Shown: positions 30,265 to 38,563 of the stretch, piece after piece
Layout: the number at the start of each line of letters is the position of its first letter
Numbering within the stretch: position 1 is the stretch's first letter
NCBI RefSeq assembly: GCF_007828835.1
Contig: NZ_VIVL01000003.1
Span: forward strand, 558,001-622,000
Origin: Variovorax beijingensis
GTDB lineage: Bacteria > Pseudomonadota > Gammaproteobacteria > Burkholderiales > Burkholderiaceae_C
Direction of reading: 5' to 3'
Length of the DNA stretch: 64,000 nt
Position numbers and translations under genes: made by a program
Notes under the pieces: generated by a model
What the model was told of the DNA's origin: nothing
The model's input: the letters and a program-made list of their open reading frames with translations, nothing else
The model's database searches: none

Positions 30265-31094
30265 CGGCGGACCTCGCGCTGGAAGATGTCGAGGCTGAGC
30301 TTCTTGGTTGCGACGAAGCTCTCGGTGCTCAGCGTCTCGACCGTGCGCGGGCGCGCGTCGCCATAGCGCAGGATCTCAGCCACCCGGGTGGGCCGCTTGG
30401 TCAGCAGCAGCACCTCGTCGGCAAGGTACACGGCCTCTTCGAGGTCGTGCGAGACCAGCAGCATGGTGGTGCCGGTCTGCATGAACACCTCCTGCAGCTT
30501 CTCGCGGATGAAGAGCGTCATCTCGAAGTCGAGCGCCGAAAAGGGCTCGTCGAGAAACAGCACCTCGGGCTTGGGCGCGAGCGCGCGCATGATCGATGCG
30601 GTCTGCTGCTGGCCGCCCGAAAGCTCGTACGGAAACCGCTTGAGATCGAACTTCACGTCGAACGACGCCACCAACTCTTCCATGCGGCGGTCGACCTCGG
30701 CCTTGCTGCGCCCTTCGAGCTTCAGCGGGTAGGCGATGTTGTCGATGGTGCGCATCCACGGGAACATCGCCTCGCGGTAGTTCTGGAACACGTAGCCGAT
30801 CTTGGTGTCCTTGCGCTGCTTTCCGTCGAACAGGATCTCGCCCGCATCGATGGGAACGAGCCCCGCGATCATGTTGATGAGCGTGGACTTGCCGCAGCCG
30901 TTGGGCCCGAACACCGAGACGATCCGGTGCTTGGGAATGTCGAGGTCGAAGTTCTCGTACAGCGGCCAGCCCGCGAAGTACTTGGTGAGGCCGCGGATGG
31001 TGATGTGCGTGCCGGCCGGGCCGGGCTTGAAGACGGGCCTGGGCACGTCGGCATACACGGGGCCGTTCAACACGGTTTCAGTTGAAGCTCGCAT
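30261..31094 (-). CDS. ABC transporter ATPase, nitrate/taurine type
   Basis: 277 residues. Walker [14 protein letters not shown] near 63, signature [15 protein letters not shown], Walker [15 protein letters not shown] and switch His in [11 protein letters not shown] are all present. The type is NitT/TauT, matching the permease at 31218 and the binding protein at 32051. The 123 bp upstream gap holds a dispersed repeat (31126-31216). Confidence 0.93.
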   Translation of the reverse strand: MRASTETVLNGPVYADVPRPVFKPGPAGTHITIRGLTKYFAGWPLYENFDLDIPKHRIVSVFGPNGCGKSTLINMIAGLVPIDAGEILFDGKQRKDTKIGYVFQNYREAMFPWMRTIDNIAYPLKLEGRSKAEVDRRMEELVASFDVKFDLKRFPYELSGGQQQTASIMRALAPKPEVLFLDEPFSALDFEMTLFIREKLQEVFMQTGTTMLLVSHDLEEAVYLADEVLLLTKRPTRVAEILRYGDARPRTVETLSTESFVATKKLSLDIFQREVRR

Positions 31095-31125
31095 GGTTGC
31101 GTTCCTGTTCCGGTTTGTGCGTGAG

Positions 31126-31216
31126 CTGCCGCGGAACCGGCTTCGCCGGGCCGCAGGCTGCGCCCCCTCGCAGGGGGGTGGCGGCTACGCGAAGCGAGCA
31201 AGCCTGGGGGTGGTCC
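31126..31216. repeat. Dispersed intergenic repeat, copy 1
   Basis: About 91 bp of GC-rich sequence matching, in inverse orientation, the element at 60327-60418. Shared blocks are GCGGCCCGGCGAAGCCGG (one variable base), GTAGCCGCC and the CCCCC(n)GGGGG hairpin. It fills the gap between the ATPase and permease genes of one operon, so transcripts must cross it. Confidence 0.75.
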
Positions 31217-31217
31217 A

Positions 31218-32048
31218 TCATCTTCCGCTCCAGTGCACGATGCGACGCTCGGCAATGAGAAAGAGAATGTTCAGCGCATAGCCCAGCGCACCCGCGGCCA
31301 GAATCGCCGCATACATGCTCTTCACGTTGAGCACCTGCTGCGCATCGATGATCCGGTGGCCGAGACCCGTGTCGGAGCCGATGAACATCTCGGCCACGAT
31401 GACGATCACCAGCGCCATCGACACCGCCGAGCGCAGGCCCACGAAGCTGGGCTGCAGGCTTTCCCACACCAGCACGTCCTTGAAGATCTGCCAGCGCGAG
31501 GCGCCCATGACGCGCGCCGCCATCACGCGCTGCTTGCGCGCGTTGATCACGCCATAGGCGCTGTTGAACACCACGATCAGCAGCGCGCCGAACGCCGCGA
31601 TGGCCACCTTGTTGACGTCCGACACCCCGAAGATCAGGAGGAACAGCGGGATCAGCGCGGACGATGGCGTGGAGCGGAAGAAGTCGATCAGGAACTCGAC
31701 GCTGCGGTACGCGCGCTCATTGCTGCCGAGCAGCACGCCCAGCGGCACGCCGACCACCGCCGCAATCGCGAAGGCCTGCAGCGTGCGCCACACGGTCATC
31801 GCGAAGTCGGTGAGCAGCGGTCCGCCCGCGAGCCCCGTGATGAGCGCCGCGACCGTGTCGGCGGGCGTGGGCAGCAGGATCGGCTTGATGAAGCCGAGCC
31901 GCACCGCCAGGTCCCACACGATGAACAGCACCACGGGGCCGACGAAGGGCAGCAGCCGGTCGCGCAACGGGGGCTTCGGTGCCACCGCCGCCGCGCCGGC
32001 GGCCGGCGGTGTCCACGGCGCGGCCGTGGTCGTGCTTGCGTCGGCCAT
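31218..32048 (-). CDS. ABC transporter permease, nitrate/taurine type
   Basis: 276 residues. A variable Ala/Pro-rich N-terminus is followed by about six membrane segments. The EAA-like loop ARVMGASRWQIFKDVLVWES near residue 180 is where the ATPase docks. It lies 2 bp after the binding-protein gene. Start set at 32048 (MADASTT); a longer frame runs only into the neighbouring gene. Confidence 0.92.
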   Translation of the reverse strand: MADASTTTAAPWTPPAAGAAAVAPKPPLRDRLLPFVGPVVLFIVWDLAVRLGFIKPILLPTPADTVAALITGLAGGPLLTDFAMTVWRTLQAFAIAAVVGVPLGVLLGSNERAYRSVEFLIDFFRSTPSSALIPLFLLIFGVSDVNKVAIAAFGALLIVVFNSAYGVINARKQRVMAARVMGASRWQIFKDVLVWESLQPSFVGLRSAVSMALVIVIVAEMFIGSDTGLGHRIIDAQQVLNVKSMYAAILAAGALGYALNILFLIAERRIVHWSGR

Positions 32049-32050
32049 GG

Positions 32051-33055
32051 TCAGGCCTTGTAGAGCAGGCCGTCCACCGGCACCTTCTTCTCGAAGATGC
32101 CTTTCTCGGTGAACAGGTCGTAGAACTTCTGGAAGTACGCGACGTCGCTCGGCTTGAACTCGTTGTAGAGCATGTACGAGGCGAGCGGCACTTCGGCCGT
32201 GAGGCTGCCTTCGATGGCGGTGTAGCCCTTCATGTGCTGGCGCGCGTCGTCGGGCTTGCTGCGCACCAGCTCCACGCCGCGTGCATAGGCGGCGATGTAC
32301 TTCTTCGCCGCTTCGGGGTTCTTCTTGATGAACTCGCTGGTGAGGCTGGCCGCGCCGCCGTGCCAGGGCGCCATCGGATCGCCGAGGATGTATTTGGCGA
32401 CCACGCCGGCCTCGAGGACGCGCGTGGTGCCGTTCATGCGGCCCACGGTGCCGGTGGGCTCGAGCGTGTAGCAGGCGTCGACCTGCCCCGCCACGAGCGC
32501 GGCCACGTGCTGGCCGATCGGAAGCTCGCTCACGGTGGCGCCCTTGGCGCCCGCGCGCTCCAGCATGGTCTTGCACAGGGTCACGTTCTGGATGCCGGGG
32601 CCGGACGCGATCTTCCTGCCGGCCAGCTCGGCCATGGTCTTGATCGGGCTGTCCTTGGCGACGATGAATTCGTCGAGCACGAACTTCGCGTTGCTCGGGT
32701 TGGTGCAGAAGATCTTGAAGAGCCCCGGCTGCGCGATCTCGCCGATGGCGAGGTTGGCCGAGCCCGTGCCGTTGGAGCTGCCGTCGCAGCGGCCCGCGAG
32801 CATGCCTTCCATGACCTGCTGCGCGCCCGCGAACCTGAGCGGCTCCACGTCGAGGCCGGCTTCCTTGAAGTAGCCGCGGTCGACCGCGGCAAAGAAAGGC
32901 AGGCCCGCGGCCACGGGCCAGAAGCCGATGCGGATCTTCGGCACGGCCTGCGCGCGCACGATGGCGGGCGCGGCCAGCACGGCCAGCCCCGCGGCGCCGG
33001 CCTGCAGCAACTGGCGGCGCGACGCGGCGGCGGGCGATTTTTCAGGGATGCTCAT
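32051..33055 (-). CDS. ABC substrate-binding protein, NMT1/SsuA-like
   Basis: 334 residues. The Tat-like signal ASRRQLLQAGAAGLAVLAAP ends near AIVRAQA. The mature sequence KIRIGFWPVAAGLPFFAAVD is the start of the NMT1/SsuA (nitrate/sulfonate/taurine) fold. Ligand unknown; in this operon a urea-type nitrogen compound is likely. Placed between its permease and atzF (17 bp from atzF). Confidence 0.9.
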   Translation of the reverse strand: MSIPEKSPAAASRRQLLQAGAAGLAVLAAPAIVRAQAVPKIRIGFWPVAAGLPFFAAVDRGYFKEAGLDVEPLRFAGAQQVMEGMLAGRCDGSSNGTGSANLAIGEIAQPGLFKIFCTNPSNAKFVLDEFIVAKDSPIKTMAELAGRKIASGPGIQNVTLCKTMLERAGAKGATVSELPIGQHVAALVAGQVDACYTLEPTGTVGRMNGTTRVLEAGVVAKYILGDPMAPWHGGAASLTSEFIKKNPEAAKKYIAAYARGVELVRSKPDDARQHMKGYTAIEGSLTAEVPLASYMLYNEFKPSDVAYFQKFYDLFTEKGIFEKKVPVDGLLYKA

Positions 33056-33072
33056 GAAGACTCCTCGATCGG

Positions 33073-34782
33073 TCAGGTTGGAATGGCTTGGGAAGAGGCG
33101 GTCGTGCGGCTTGCGATGTAGGCACGCCAGCCACCGTGGTGGCTCACGTCTTCGGCGCCTGCGAGCGCATGGCCTTCGCAGATGAAGCCGTGCACCCAGC
33201 TGCCGTCGGCGAGCTCGACGCTGCCCAGGCCCAGCGGGGGCGGGATCAGGGCCAGGAAGCTGCCGACCTCGGCCACGGGCACGGACCACACTTCGAGCGC
33301 GATGGCTGCTCCGCCGGCCGTGCTGCGCTGCAGCCCCGGCTTGGGCGGCACGGTGCCCGGCAAGGCATGCAGGCGGTAGCGCGGCGAGGTGGTGGTGGCG
33401 CGCAGCAGCGTGGCGCCGCGTTCGGTGAGCTGGTCGTTGAGCGGCATGCCCGAGAGATGCGCGCCGACGACGGCGATGGGCATGGTCTGCACTGGCGGAG
33501 CGCCCAGGCCCGGAATGGAGCGCGGCTCGGGCAGCGGCAAGCCTATGGCGCCCTGCGGCAGGCCGGTGGCGTGGTGATAGCGCTGGCCCAGCTCGGCCAG
33601 CGCAAGATCGCTGCCGCACGGGCCGATCAGCGTGATGCCGAAGGGCAGGCCGTCGGCGCGCAGCGAGCTCGGCACCGAGATCGCGGCGTAGTCCAGCAGG
33701 TTGACGAAGTTGGTGTACGCGCCGAGGTTGCGGTTGAGCACCACGGGGTCGGCGCGCATCTGTTCGCGCGTGTAGTGCGTGGGCGCGGTCGGCACCAGCA
33801 GCAGGTCGATGCCGCGCCACATCGGTTCGACCTGCTGTGCGATCGCGCGAAGCCTGGTCTGCGCCTCGAACACGTCGGCGGCGCTGTAGCCGCGGCCGCT
33901 TTCGAGGATGCCGCGCACCGGCTCGATCACTTCAGCGCCATGCGCATCGAAGAACCCGCGCACCGCCGCATAGCGCTCGGCCACGAGCGCGCTTTCGTAG
34001 AGCAGCGCGGCGGCCTCCGCCAGCGGCGCAAAGGGAATCGCCACGGCCGTGCCGCCGAGGGCGGCGAGCCGCACCTGTGCATCGCGAAAGGCCTCTTCGG
34101 CCGCGGCATCGCCGAAGAAGCTCGGCGTGTCGGGCACACCGAAACGGAAGGCGGCTGGAAGTGCCTCGCGGCGCAGCGCCACGTCCCTTGAGTAGGGATC
34201 GCGTGCGTCGGGTCCGGCGGCCGCAAGAAGCACCTCGACGGCCAGGCCGACGGTGCGCGCAAAGATCGACACGCAGTCCGCGCTCTGGGCGGCCGGCACC
34301 ACGCCGAAGGCACTCAGCAGGCCGCGCGAGGGCTTGAGCCCGACGATGTTGTTGAGTCCGGCGGGCACGCGGCCCGAGCCGGCGGTGTCGGTGCCGAGTG
34401 CGAAGTCGGCCTCGCCGGCGGCCACCACGTAGGCCGATCCGGAGCTGGAGCCGCCCGAGACGTAGCGCGCATCGAAGGCATTGGGCACTTCGCCATACGG
34501 CGAGCGCGTACCGTTCAGGCCGCAGGCGAACTGGTCGAGGTTGGTCTTCCCGATCAGCGATGCACCGGCATCGAGCAGCTTCTGCACCACGGCCGAATGC
34601 TGCGCGGGCCGTCGGTCGAAGGCCGGACAGGCGGCCGTGGTGGGCACGCCGGCCACGTCGATGTTGTCCTTGACCGCGAAGCGAAGGCCGGCGAGGCGGC
34701 CTGCGCCCGCACCGGGCACAGGCCGGGGAAAGCGGGCAATCCACGCTGCGGCGGCCGATCCGTTTTCTTCATGCACCATCAT
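33073..34782 (-). CDS. atzF: Allophanate hydrolase
   Basis: 569 residues from ATG 34782. It splits allophanate to ammonia and CO2. The amidase-signature domain covers about residues 15-440: Lys38 (FAVKDNID), YVSGGSSSGSAYVVAAGEAD and GTDTAGSGRVPAGL contain the Ser-cisSer-Lys triad. The C-terminal domain (about 450-569) with FICEGHALAGAEDVSHHGGW is typical of AtzF and the urea-amidolyase hydrolase part. A TTG at 34821 would extend the protein through the promoter and operator and is rejected. It is first in the biuret operon. Confidence 0.9.
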   Translation of the reverse strand: MMVHEENGSAAAAWIARFPRPVPGAGAGRLAGLRFAVKDNIDVAGVPTTAACPAFDRRPAQHSAVVQKLLDAGASLIGKTNLDQFACGLNGTRSPYGEVPNAFDARYVSGGSSSGSAYVVAAGEADFALGTDTAGSGRVPAGLNNIVGLKPSRGLLSAFGVVPAAQSADCVSIFARTVGLAVEVLLAAAGPDARDPYSRDVALRREALPAAFRFGVPDTPSFFGDAAAEEAFRDAQVRLAALGGTAVAIPFAPLAEAAALLYESALVAERYAAVRGFFDAHGAEVIEPVRGILESGRGYSAADVFEAQTRLRAIAQQVEPMWRGIDLLLVPTAPTHYTREQMRADPVVLNRNLGAYTNFVNLLDYAAISVPSSLRADGLPFGITLIGPCGSDLALAELGQRYHHATGLPQGAIGLPLPEPRSIPGLGAPPVQTMPIAVVGAHLSGMPLNDQLTERGATLLRATTTSPRYRLHALPGTVPPKPGLQRSTAGGAAIALEVWSVPVAEVGSFLALIPPPLGLGSVELADGSWVHGFICEGHALAGAEDVSHHGGWRAYIASRTTASSQAIPT

Positions 34783-34794
34783 CAGGCATCCAAA

Positions 34795-34806
34795 CTTGTG
34801 TACAAG
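34795..34806. promoter_or_regulatory. GntR-type operator CTTGTGTACAAG
   Basis: A 5+2+5 inverted repeat (CTTGT-GT-ACAAG) of the TTGTnnACAA kind used by FCD-type GntR regulators. It covers the transcription start predicted from the sigma-54 element (about 34802) and ends 12 bp before the atzF ATG. A GntR gene ends this same operon at 22897. Binding here would block transcription. No second copy was seen in the operon. Confidence 0.6.
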
Positions 34807-34812
34807 TCGAGA

Positions 34813-34828
34813 TGCAAGCAATGTGCCA
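34813..34828 (-). promoter_or_regulatory. Sigma-54 (RpoN) promoter of the biuret operon
   Basis: On the minus strand TGGCACATTGCTTGCA fits the -24/-12 consensus TGGCAC-N5-TTGCA exactly; the GG and GC pairs are separated by the required 10 bases. The start point would be about 12 bp further on, near 34802, leaving a 20-nt leader to atzF. Nitrogen regulation through NtrC is expected. No clear NtrC site was recognised in the next 150 bp upstream. Confidence 0.75.
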
Positions 34829-34857
34829 GGCGAAAACAGGCCGTAATGGATTTGCGA

Positions 34858-34876
34858 CCTCTCCCGGCGGGAGAGG
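34858..34876. repeat. Short palindrome CCTCTCCCG-G-CGGGAGAGG
   Basis: A perfect 9+1+9 inverted repeat between the M48 protease stop (34921) and the sigma-54 promoter. A second purine/pyrimidine-rich stretch (34890-34910) lies beside it. Without a T-run on the minus strand it is a weak terminator candidate; it resembles the GC-rich intergenic elements elsewhere in this window. Confidence 0.5.
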
Positions 34877-34920
34877 GAGTCAGACGCAGCCCTCTTTCAG
34901 AGGAAGAGGTGGCTCAGACC

Positions 34921-35787
34921 TCAGCTGCGCTTGGCTTCCCGGTAAAGCCCTTCGACCTTCGGCAGGTTGGCCTCGAGCTTCTGGATGCGGTCCGGACCGC
35001 TCGGGTGGGTCGATAGAAAGCTCAGGCCGCCCTGGTTCTTCGAGGCGGTGGCCATCTTGTTCCAGAGCGTGATCGAGGCCTTCGGGTCATAGCCCGCGCG
35101 CGCCGCGAGTTCGAGCCCGACGAGGTCGGCCTCGGTCTCGTCGCTGCGGCTGAACTTGAGGGTGAGCAGCTGCGTGCCGGCGCGCGCCGCCAGGTCGCCC
35201 ATCTGGCCCAGGCCCAGCAGTTGCGCGCCGATGGAAAGCGCCGCGCCGGTGCCCGCGCTCTTGGCCATGCGGGCACGCGCATGCTCGCGCAGCGCATGGG
35301 CCATTTCGTGTCCCATCACCATGGCGACTTCATCGTCATTGAGCTTGAGCTGTTCGAGGATGCCGGTGAAGAAGGCGATCTTGCCGCCGGGCATGCAGAA
35401 GGCATTGATCTGCTTGCTGCCGATCAGGTTGACCTCCCACTTCCAGTCGCGCGCGCGCGAATTCCACGGCGTGGCAAAGGGAATCAGCCGGTTCGCGATG
35501 GTGCGCAGCCGCTGCAGCTGCGCATTGCCGTCGCCCGCGAGCGCACGCTTGGCGCGCGCCTGCTCGAGCAGCTGGCCGTACTGCTGCACGCCGGCGGCCT
35601 CGATCCGGTCGGCCGGCACGAGGTTGCGCGCCACCGAGGCATTGCCCACGTTCACCTGCGCCAGGGCCGGCCCGGCCAGCGCGGCGCCGGCCGCCGCCAG
35701 CAGGAAGGCCCGCCGCGGCTGCCAGGCCGTGGCGCGGGAAGCCGAAGAAGCCACGGAAGGAAGGAAGAGCTCGCATCGTGTGCACAT
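34921..35787 (-). CDS. M48 family metalloprotease
   Basis: 288 residues starting at MCTRCELF. A signal or membrane segment with the Tat-like pattern RRAFLLAAAGAALAG ends near ALAQ (about 44). The zinc motif HEMAH is near residue 160 and the third ligand lies in DETEADLVGLELAARAGYDP. Exported M48 proteases of this type (BepA/LoiP-like) act in outer-membrane quality control. A longer N-terminal frame would overlap the divergent ampG gene start and is not used. Confidence 0.88.
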   Translation of the reverse strand: MCTRCELFLPSVASSASRATAWQPRRAFLLAAAGAALAGPALAQVNVGNASVARNLVPADRIEAAGVQQYGQLLEQARAKRALAGDGNAQLQRLRTIANRLIPFATPWNSRARDWKWEVNLIGSKQINAFCMPGGKIAFFTGILEQLKLNDDEVAMVMGHEMAHALREHARARMAKSAGTGAALSIGAQLLGLGQMGDLAARAGTQLLTLKFSRSDETEADLVGLELAARAGYDPKASITLWNKMATASKNQGGLSFLSTHPSGPDRIQKLEANLPKVEGLYREAKRS

Positions 35788-35845
35788 GCGCGGATCATAG
35801 GAACAATTGCCGACAAAAAGACGGCTCGGCAGGCGGCGCGCGCTC

Positions 35846-37231
35846 ATGGACAATCCGAAGCTCATGTCTGCCCAGCCCGCCGAAACCTCCACCGCCCCCT
35901 CCCTGCCCTGGCGCGATGCGCTGAAGGTCTACCTCGAGCCCGCCACGCTGCGCATGCTGGCGCTGGGCTTTTCCGCCGGCCTGCCGCTGCTGCTGGTGCT
36001 GGGCACGCTGAGCTTTCGCCTGCGCGAGGCGGGCATCGATCGCACCACCATCGGCTACCTGAGCTGGGTGGGCCTGGCCTATGGCTTCAAGTGGGTGTGG
36101 GCGCCGCTGGTCGACCGGCTGCCGCTGCCGCCGCTGACCACGCTGCTCGGGCGGCGGCGCGGCTGGCTGCTGCTGGCGCAGGGGATGGTGGTTGCGGGGC
36201 TGGTCGGCATGGCGCTCAACGATCCGCGCCAGGGCCTCGCGCCGCTGATCTGGTGCGCGCTGCTGGTGGCCTTCGGCTCGGCCACGCAGGACATCGCGCT
36301 GGACGCCTTCCGCATCGAGTCGGCCGAAACGCGCAAGCAGGCCGCGCTCGCCGCCGCCTATCAAACGGGCTACCGCCTGGCGATGATCTGGGCCGGCGCC
36401 GGCGTGCTGTGGGTGGCGGCCTGGGCCGAGGTGGCGCCGGCTGCGGCGGCCACGGGCGCGGCGGCCTACCAGAACGGCGCCTGGAAGACGGCCTACCTGG
36501 TGATGGCGGCCTCGATGGCGGTGGGCGTGCTCACCGTGCTGCTGTCGCCCGAGCCGGTGCGCCGCGTGCTGCCCAAGCCGAAGAACGCGGCCGAATGGCT
36601 GCAAGGCGTGCTGATCGAACCTTTTGCCGACTTCATCCGCCGCTACAAGTGGCAGGCCGCGCTGATCCTCTCGCTGATTGCCATCTACCGCATCAGCGAC
36701 GTGGTGATGGGCATCATGGCCAACCCCTTCTACGTGGACATGGGCTTCACCAAGGACGAAGTGGCCACCGTCAGCAAGATCTACGGGGTGGTCATGACCC
36801 TGGCCGGCGCCTTCGTGGGCGGCGTGCTGTCGATGCGCCTGGGCGTGATGCGCGTGCTGATGCTGGGCGCGGTGCTCAGCGCCGCGAGCAACCTGCTCTT
36901 CGCCTGGCTGGCCTCGCGCGGGCACGACCTGACGGCGCTGATCGCGGTGGTGTCGGCCGACAACCTGGCCGGCGGCATTGCCTCGGCGGCCTTCATCGCC
37001 TACCTGTCGAGCCTCACGAACATCAGCTATTCGGCCACGCAGTACGCCTTGTTCAGCTCGCTGATGCTGCTGCTGCCCAAGTTCATTGCCGGCTATTCGG
37101 GCGCTTTTGTCGACGCCCACGGCTACGCCCAGTTCTTCACCGCCACCGCCCTGCTGGGCCTGCCAGTGCTGCTGCTGGTGGCGCTGGCCGCCCGCATCAC
37201 CACCACCAAGGCGCCGGCCGGGCGTCAATAG
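35846..37231 (+). CDS. AmpG-like muropeptide MFS transporter
   Basis: 461 residues, about 12-14 membrane segments. The sequence GLPLLLVLGTLSFRLREAGI followed by GYLSWVGLAYGFKWVWAPLVDR is the AmpG-type start. AmpG imports anhydromuropeptides for wall recycling. The ATG 35846 (MDNPKLM) is preferred over an earlier TTG; MSAQPAETS at 35864 is also possible. It is divergent from the M48 gene, 58 bp apart. Confidence 0.87.
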   Translation: MDNPKLMSAQPAETSTAPSLPWRDALKVYLEPATLRMLALGFSAGLPLLLVLGTLSFRLREAGIDRTTIGYLSWVGLAYGFKWVWAPLVDRLPLPPLTTLLGRRRGWLLLAQGMVVAGLVGMALNDPRQGLAPLIWCALLVAFGSATQDIALDAFRIESAETRKQAALAAAYQTGYRLAMIWAGAGVLWVAAWAEVAPAAAATGAAAYQNGAWKTAYLVMAASMAVGVLTVLLSPEPVRRVLPKPKNAAEWLQGVLIEPFADFIRRYKWQAALILSLIAIYRISDVVMGIMANPFYVDMGFTKDEVATVSKIYGVVMTLAGAFVGGVLSMRLGVMRVLMLGAVLSAASNLLFAWLASRGHDLTALIAVVSADNLAGGIASAAFIAYLSSLTNISYSATQYALFSSLMLLLPKFIAGYSGAFVDAHGYAQFFTATALLGLPVLLLVALAARITTTKAPAGRQ

Positions 37232-37360
37232 GGCACGGGCCCTATAGGAAAACAGCTGACGCTGCGGGGCCCGCGCAACTGGTAGGCTGTCACTTTCCGG
37301 TTACCTCCGCTTCGCTCCCAGAGCGATCATTCATCTTCCGCCTGCCAACCCACAAGCAAC

Positions 37361-38563
37361 GTGCCGCCCCGCATTTCTCCCCTTCAGATCAGCGCCTACA
37401 CGGCCACTTCGGCCGTCGGCGTCGGCAAGGAGCCGCTCGCCGAGGCGCTCGAGCATTCGCGCAGCGGCCTGCGCGCCAACGATTTCGGCGATGCGCCGCT
37501 GCCCACCTGGATCGGCCGCGTCGACGGGCTCGAGGACATCCGCCTGCCCGAGGCGCTGGCCTCGTGGGACTGCCGCAACAACCGGCTGGCCTGGCTGGGC
37601 CTGCATGCGGACGGCTTTCCCGAGGCCGTGGCGGCCGCGCGGGCCAGGTACGGCCCCTCGCGCATCGCGCTGATCCTCGGCACCTCGACCTCCAGCATCG
37701 GCGAAACCGAGCTGGCCTACACCCAGCTCGACGCCGACGGCCTCTTTCCCATGGACCAGCGCCGTGCGGCCGTGCACACGCCGCACTCGCTGGCCATGTT
37801 CGTGCAGCAGGTGCTCGGGCTCACCGGGCCGAGCGAGACGATTTCCACCGCCTGCTCGTCGAGCGCCAAGGTGTTCGCCTCGGCCGAGCGGCTGATCCGC
37901 CTCGGCCTGGCCGATGCCGCCGTGGTCGGCGGGGTCGACACGTTGTGCGGCAGCGTGCTGTTCGGCTTCAACTCGCTCGAACTGGTGTCGAGCGAGCCGT
38001 GCCGGCCGTTCGACGCGAGCCGCAAGGGCATCAGCCTGGGCGAGGCGGCCGGCTTCGCGCTGGTGGAACGCGTGCAGGACGACGCAGCCGCGCCGCTGCG
38101 GCTCCTGGGCTACGGCGAAGCCAGCGATGCGCACCATATGTCGACGCCGCACCCCGAAGGGCTGGGCGCCGAACGCGCGCTCGACGAGGCGCTGGCGCGC
38201 GCGGGCCTCGCGCCCGAGGCGATCGACTACATCAACATGCACGGCACCGCGAGCCAGAAGAACGACGAGGTCGAAGGCGCGCTGGTGGCGCGGCGCTTTC
38301 CGGCGCGCACCCACGCCAGCTCGACCAAGGGCTTCATGGGCCACACGCTGGGCGCGGCGGGCATCGTCGAATCGGTGATCAGCCTGCTCGCGATCGAGCG
38401 CGGCCTGATGCCGGGCACGGTCAACACGAACCAGCTCGACGAAGGCTTCGGGCCGCAGATCAGGCTCGAACCCGCGCATGGCGAGGTGCGCTACGCGCTG
38501 ACCAATTCCTTCGGCTTCGGCGGCAACAACTGCTCGCTCGTCTTCGGCAAGGCAACCGCATGA
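37361..38563 (+). CDS. Beta-ketoacyl-ACP synthase (FabF/aryl polyene type)
   Basis: 400 residues from a GTG start. The condensing-enzyme triad is present: C165 (ISTACSSSAK), His near 293 (INMHGTAS) and His near 327 (KGFMGHTLGAAG). It condenses malonyl-ACP with an acyl primer. It differs from FabF by its start and by the linked chain-length-factor gene, a pairing typical of aryl-polyene and other aromatic polyketide sets. No ACP, ketoreductase or dehydratase gene is adjacent. Confidence 0.85.
   Translation: MPPRISPLQISAYTATSAVGVGKEPLAEALEHSRSGLRANDFGDAPLPTWIGRVDGLEDIRLPEALASWDCRNNRLAWLGLHADGFPEAVAAARARYGPSRIALILGTSTSSIGETELAYTQLDADGLFPMDQRRAAVHTPHSLAMFVQQVLGLTGPSETISTACSSSAKVFASAERLIRLGLADAAVVGGVDTLCGSVLFGFNSLELVSSEPCRPFDASRKGISLGEAAGFALVERVQDDAAAPLRLLGYGEASDAHHMSTPHPEGLGAERALDEALARAGLAPEAIDYINMHGTASQKNDEVEGALVARRFPARTHASSTKGFMGHTLGAAGIVESVISLLAIERGLMPGTVNTNQLDEGFGPQIRLEPAHGEVRYALTNSFGFGGNNCSLVFGKATA

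Noticed and set aside
34783..34821. TTG start adding 13 residues to AtzF
   Set aside because: It would put the operator and the predicted transcription start inside the coding region; the ATG at 34782 fits the family start.
34829..34990. NtrC binding sites upstream of the sigma-54 element
   Set aside because: Looked for TGCACC-like inverted repeats and found none convincing; an activator site may lie further away or be weak.
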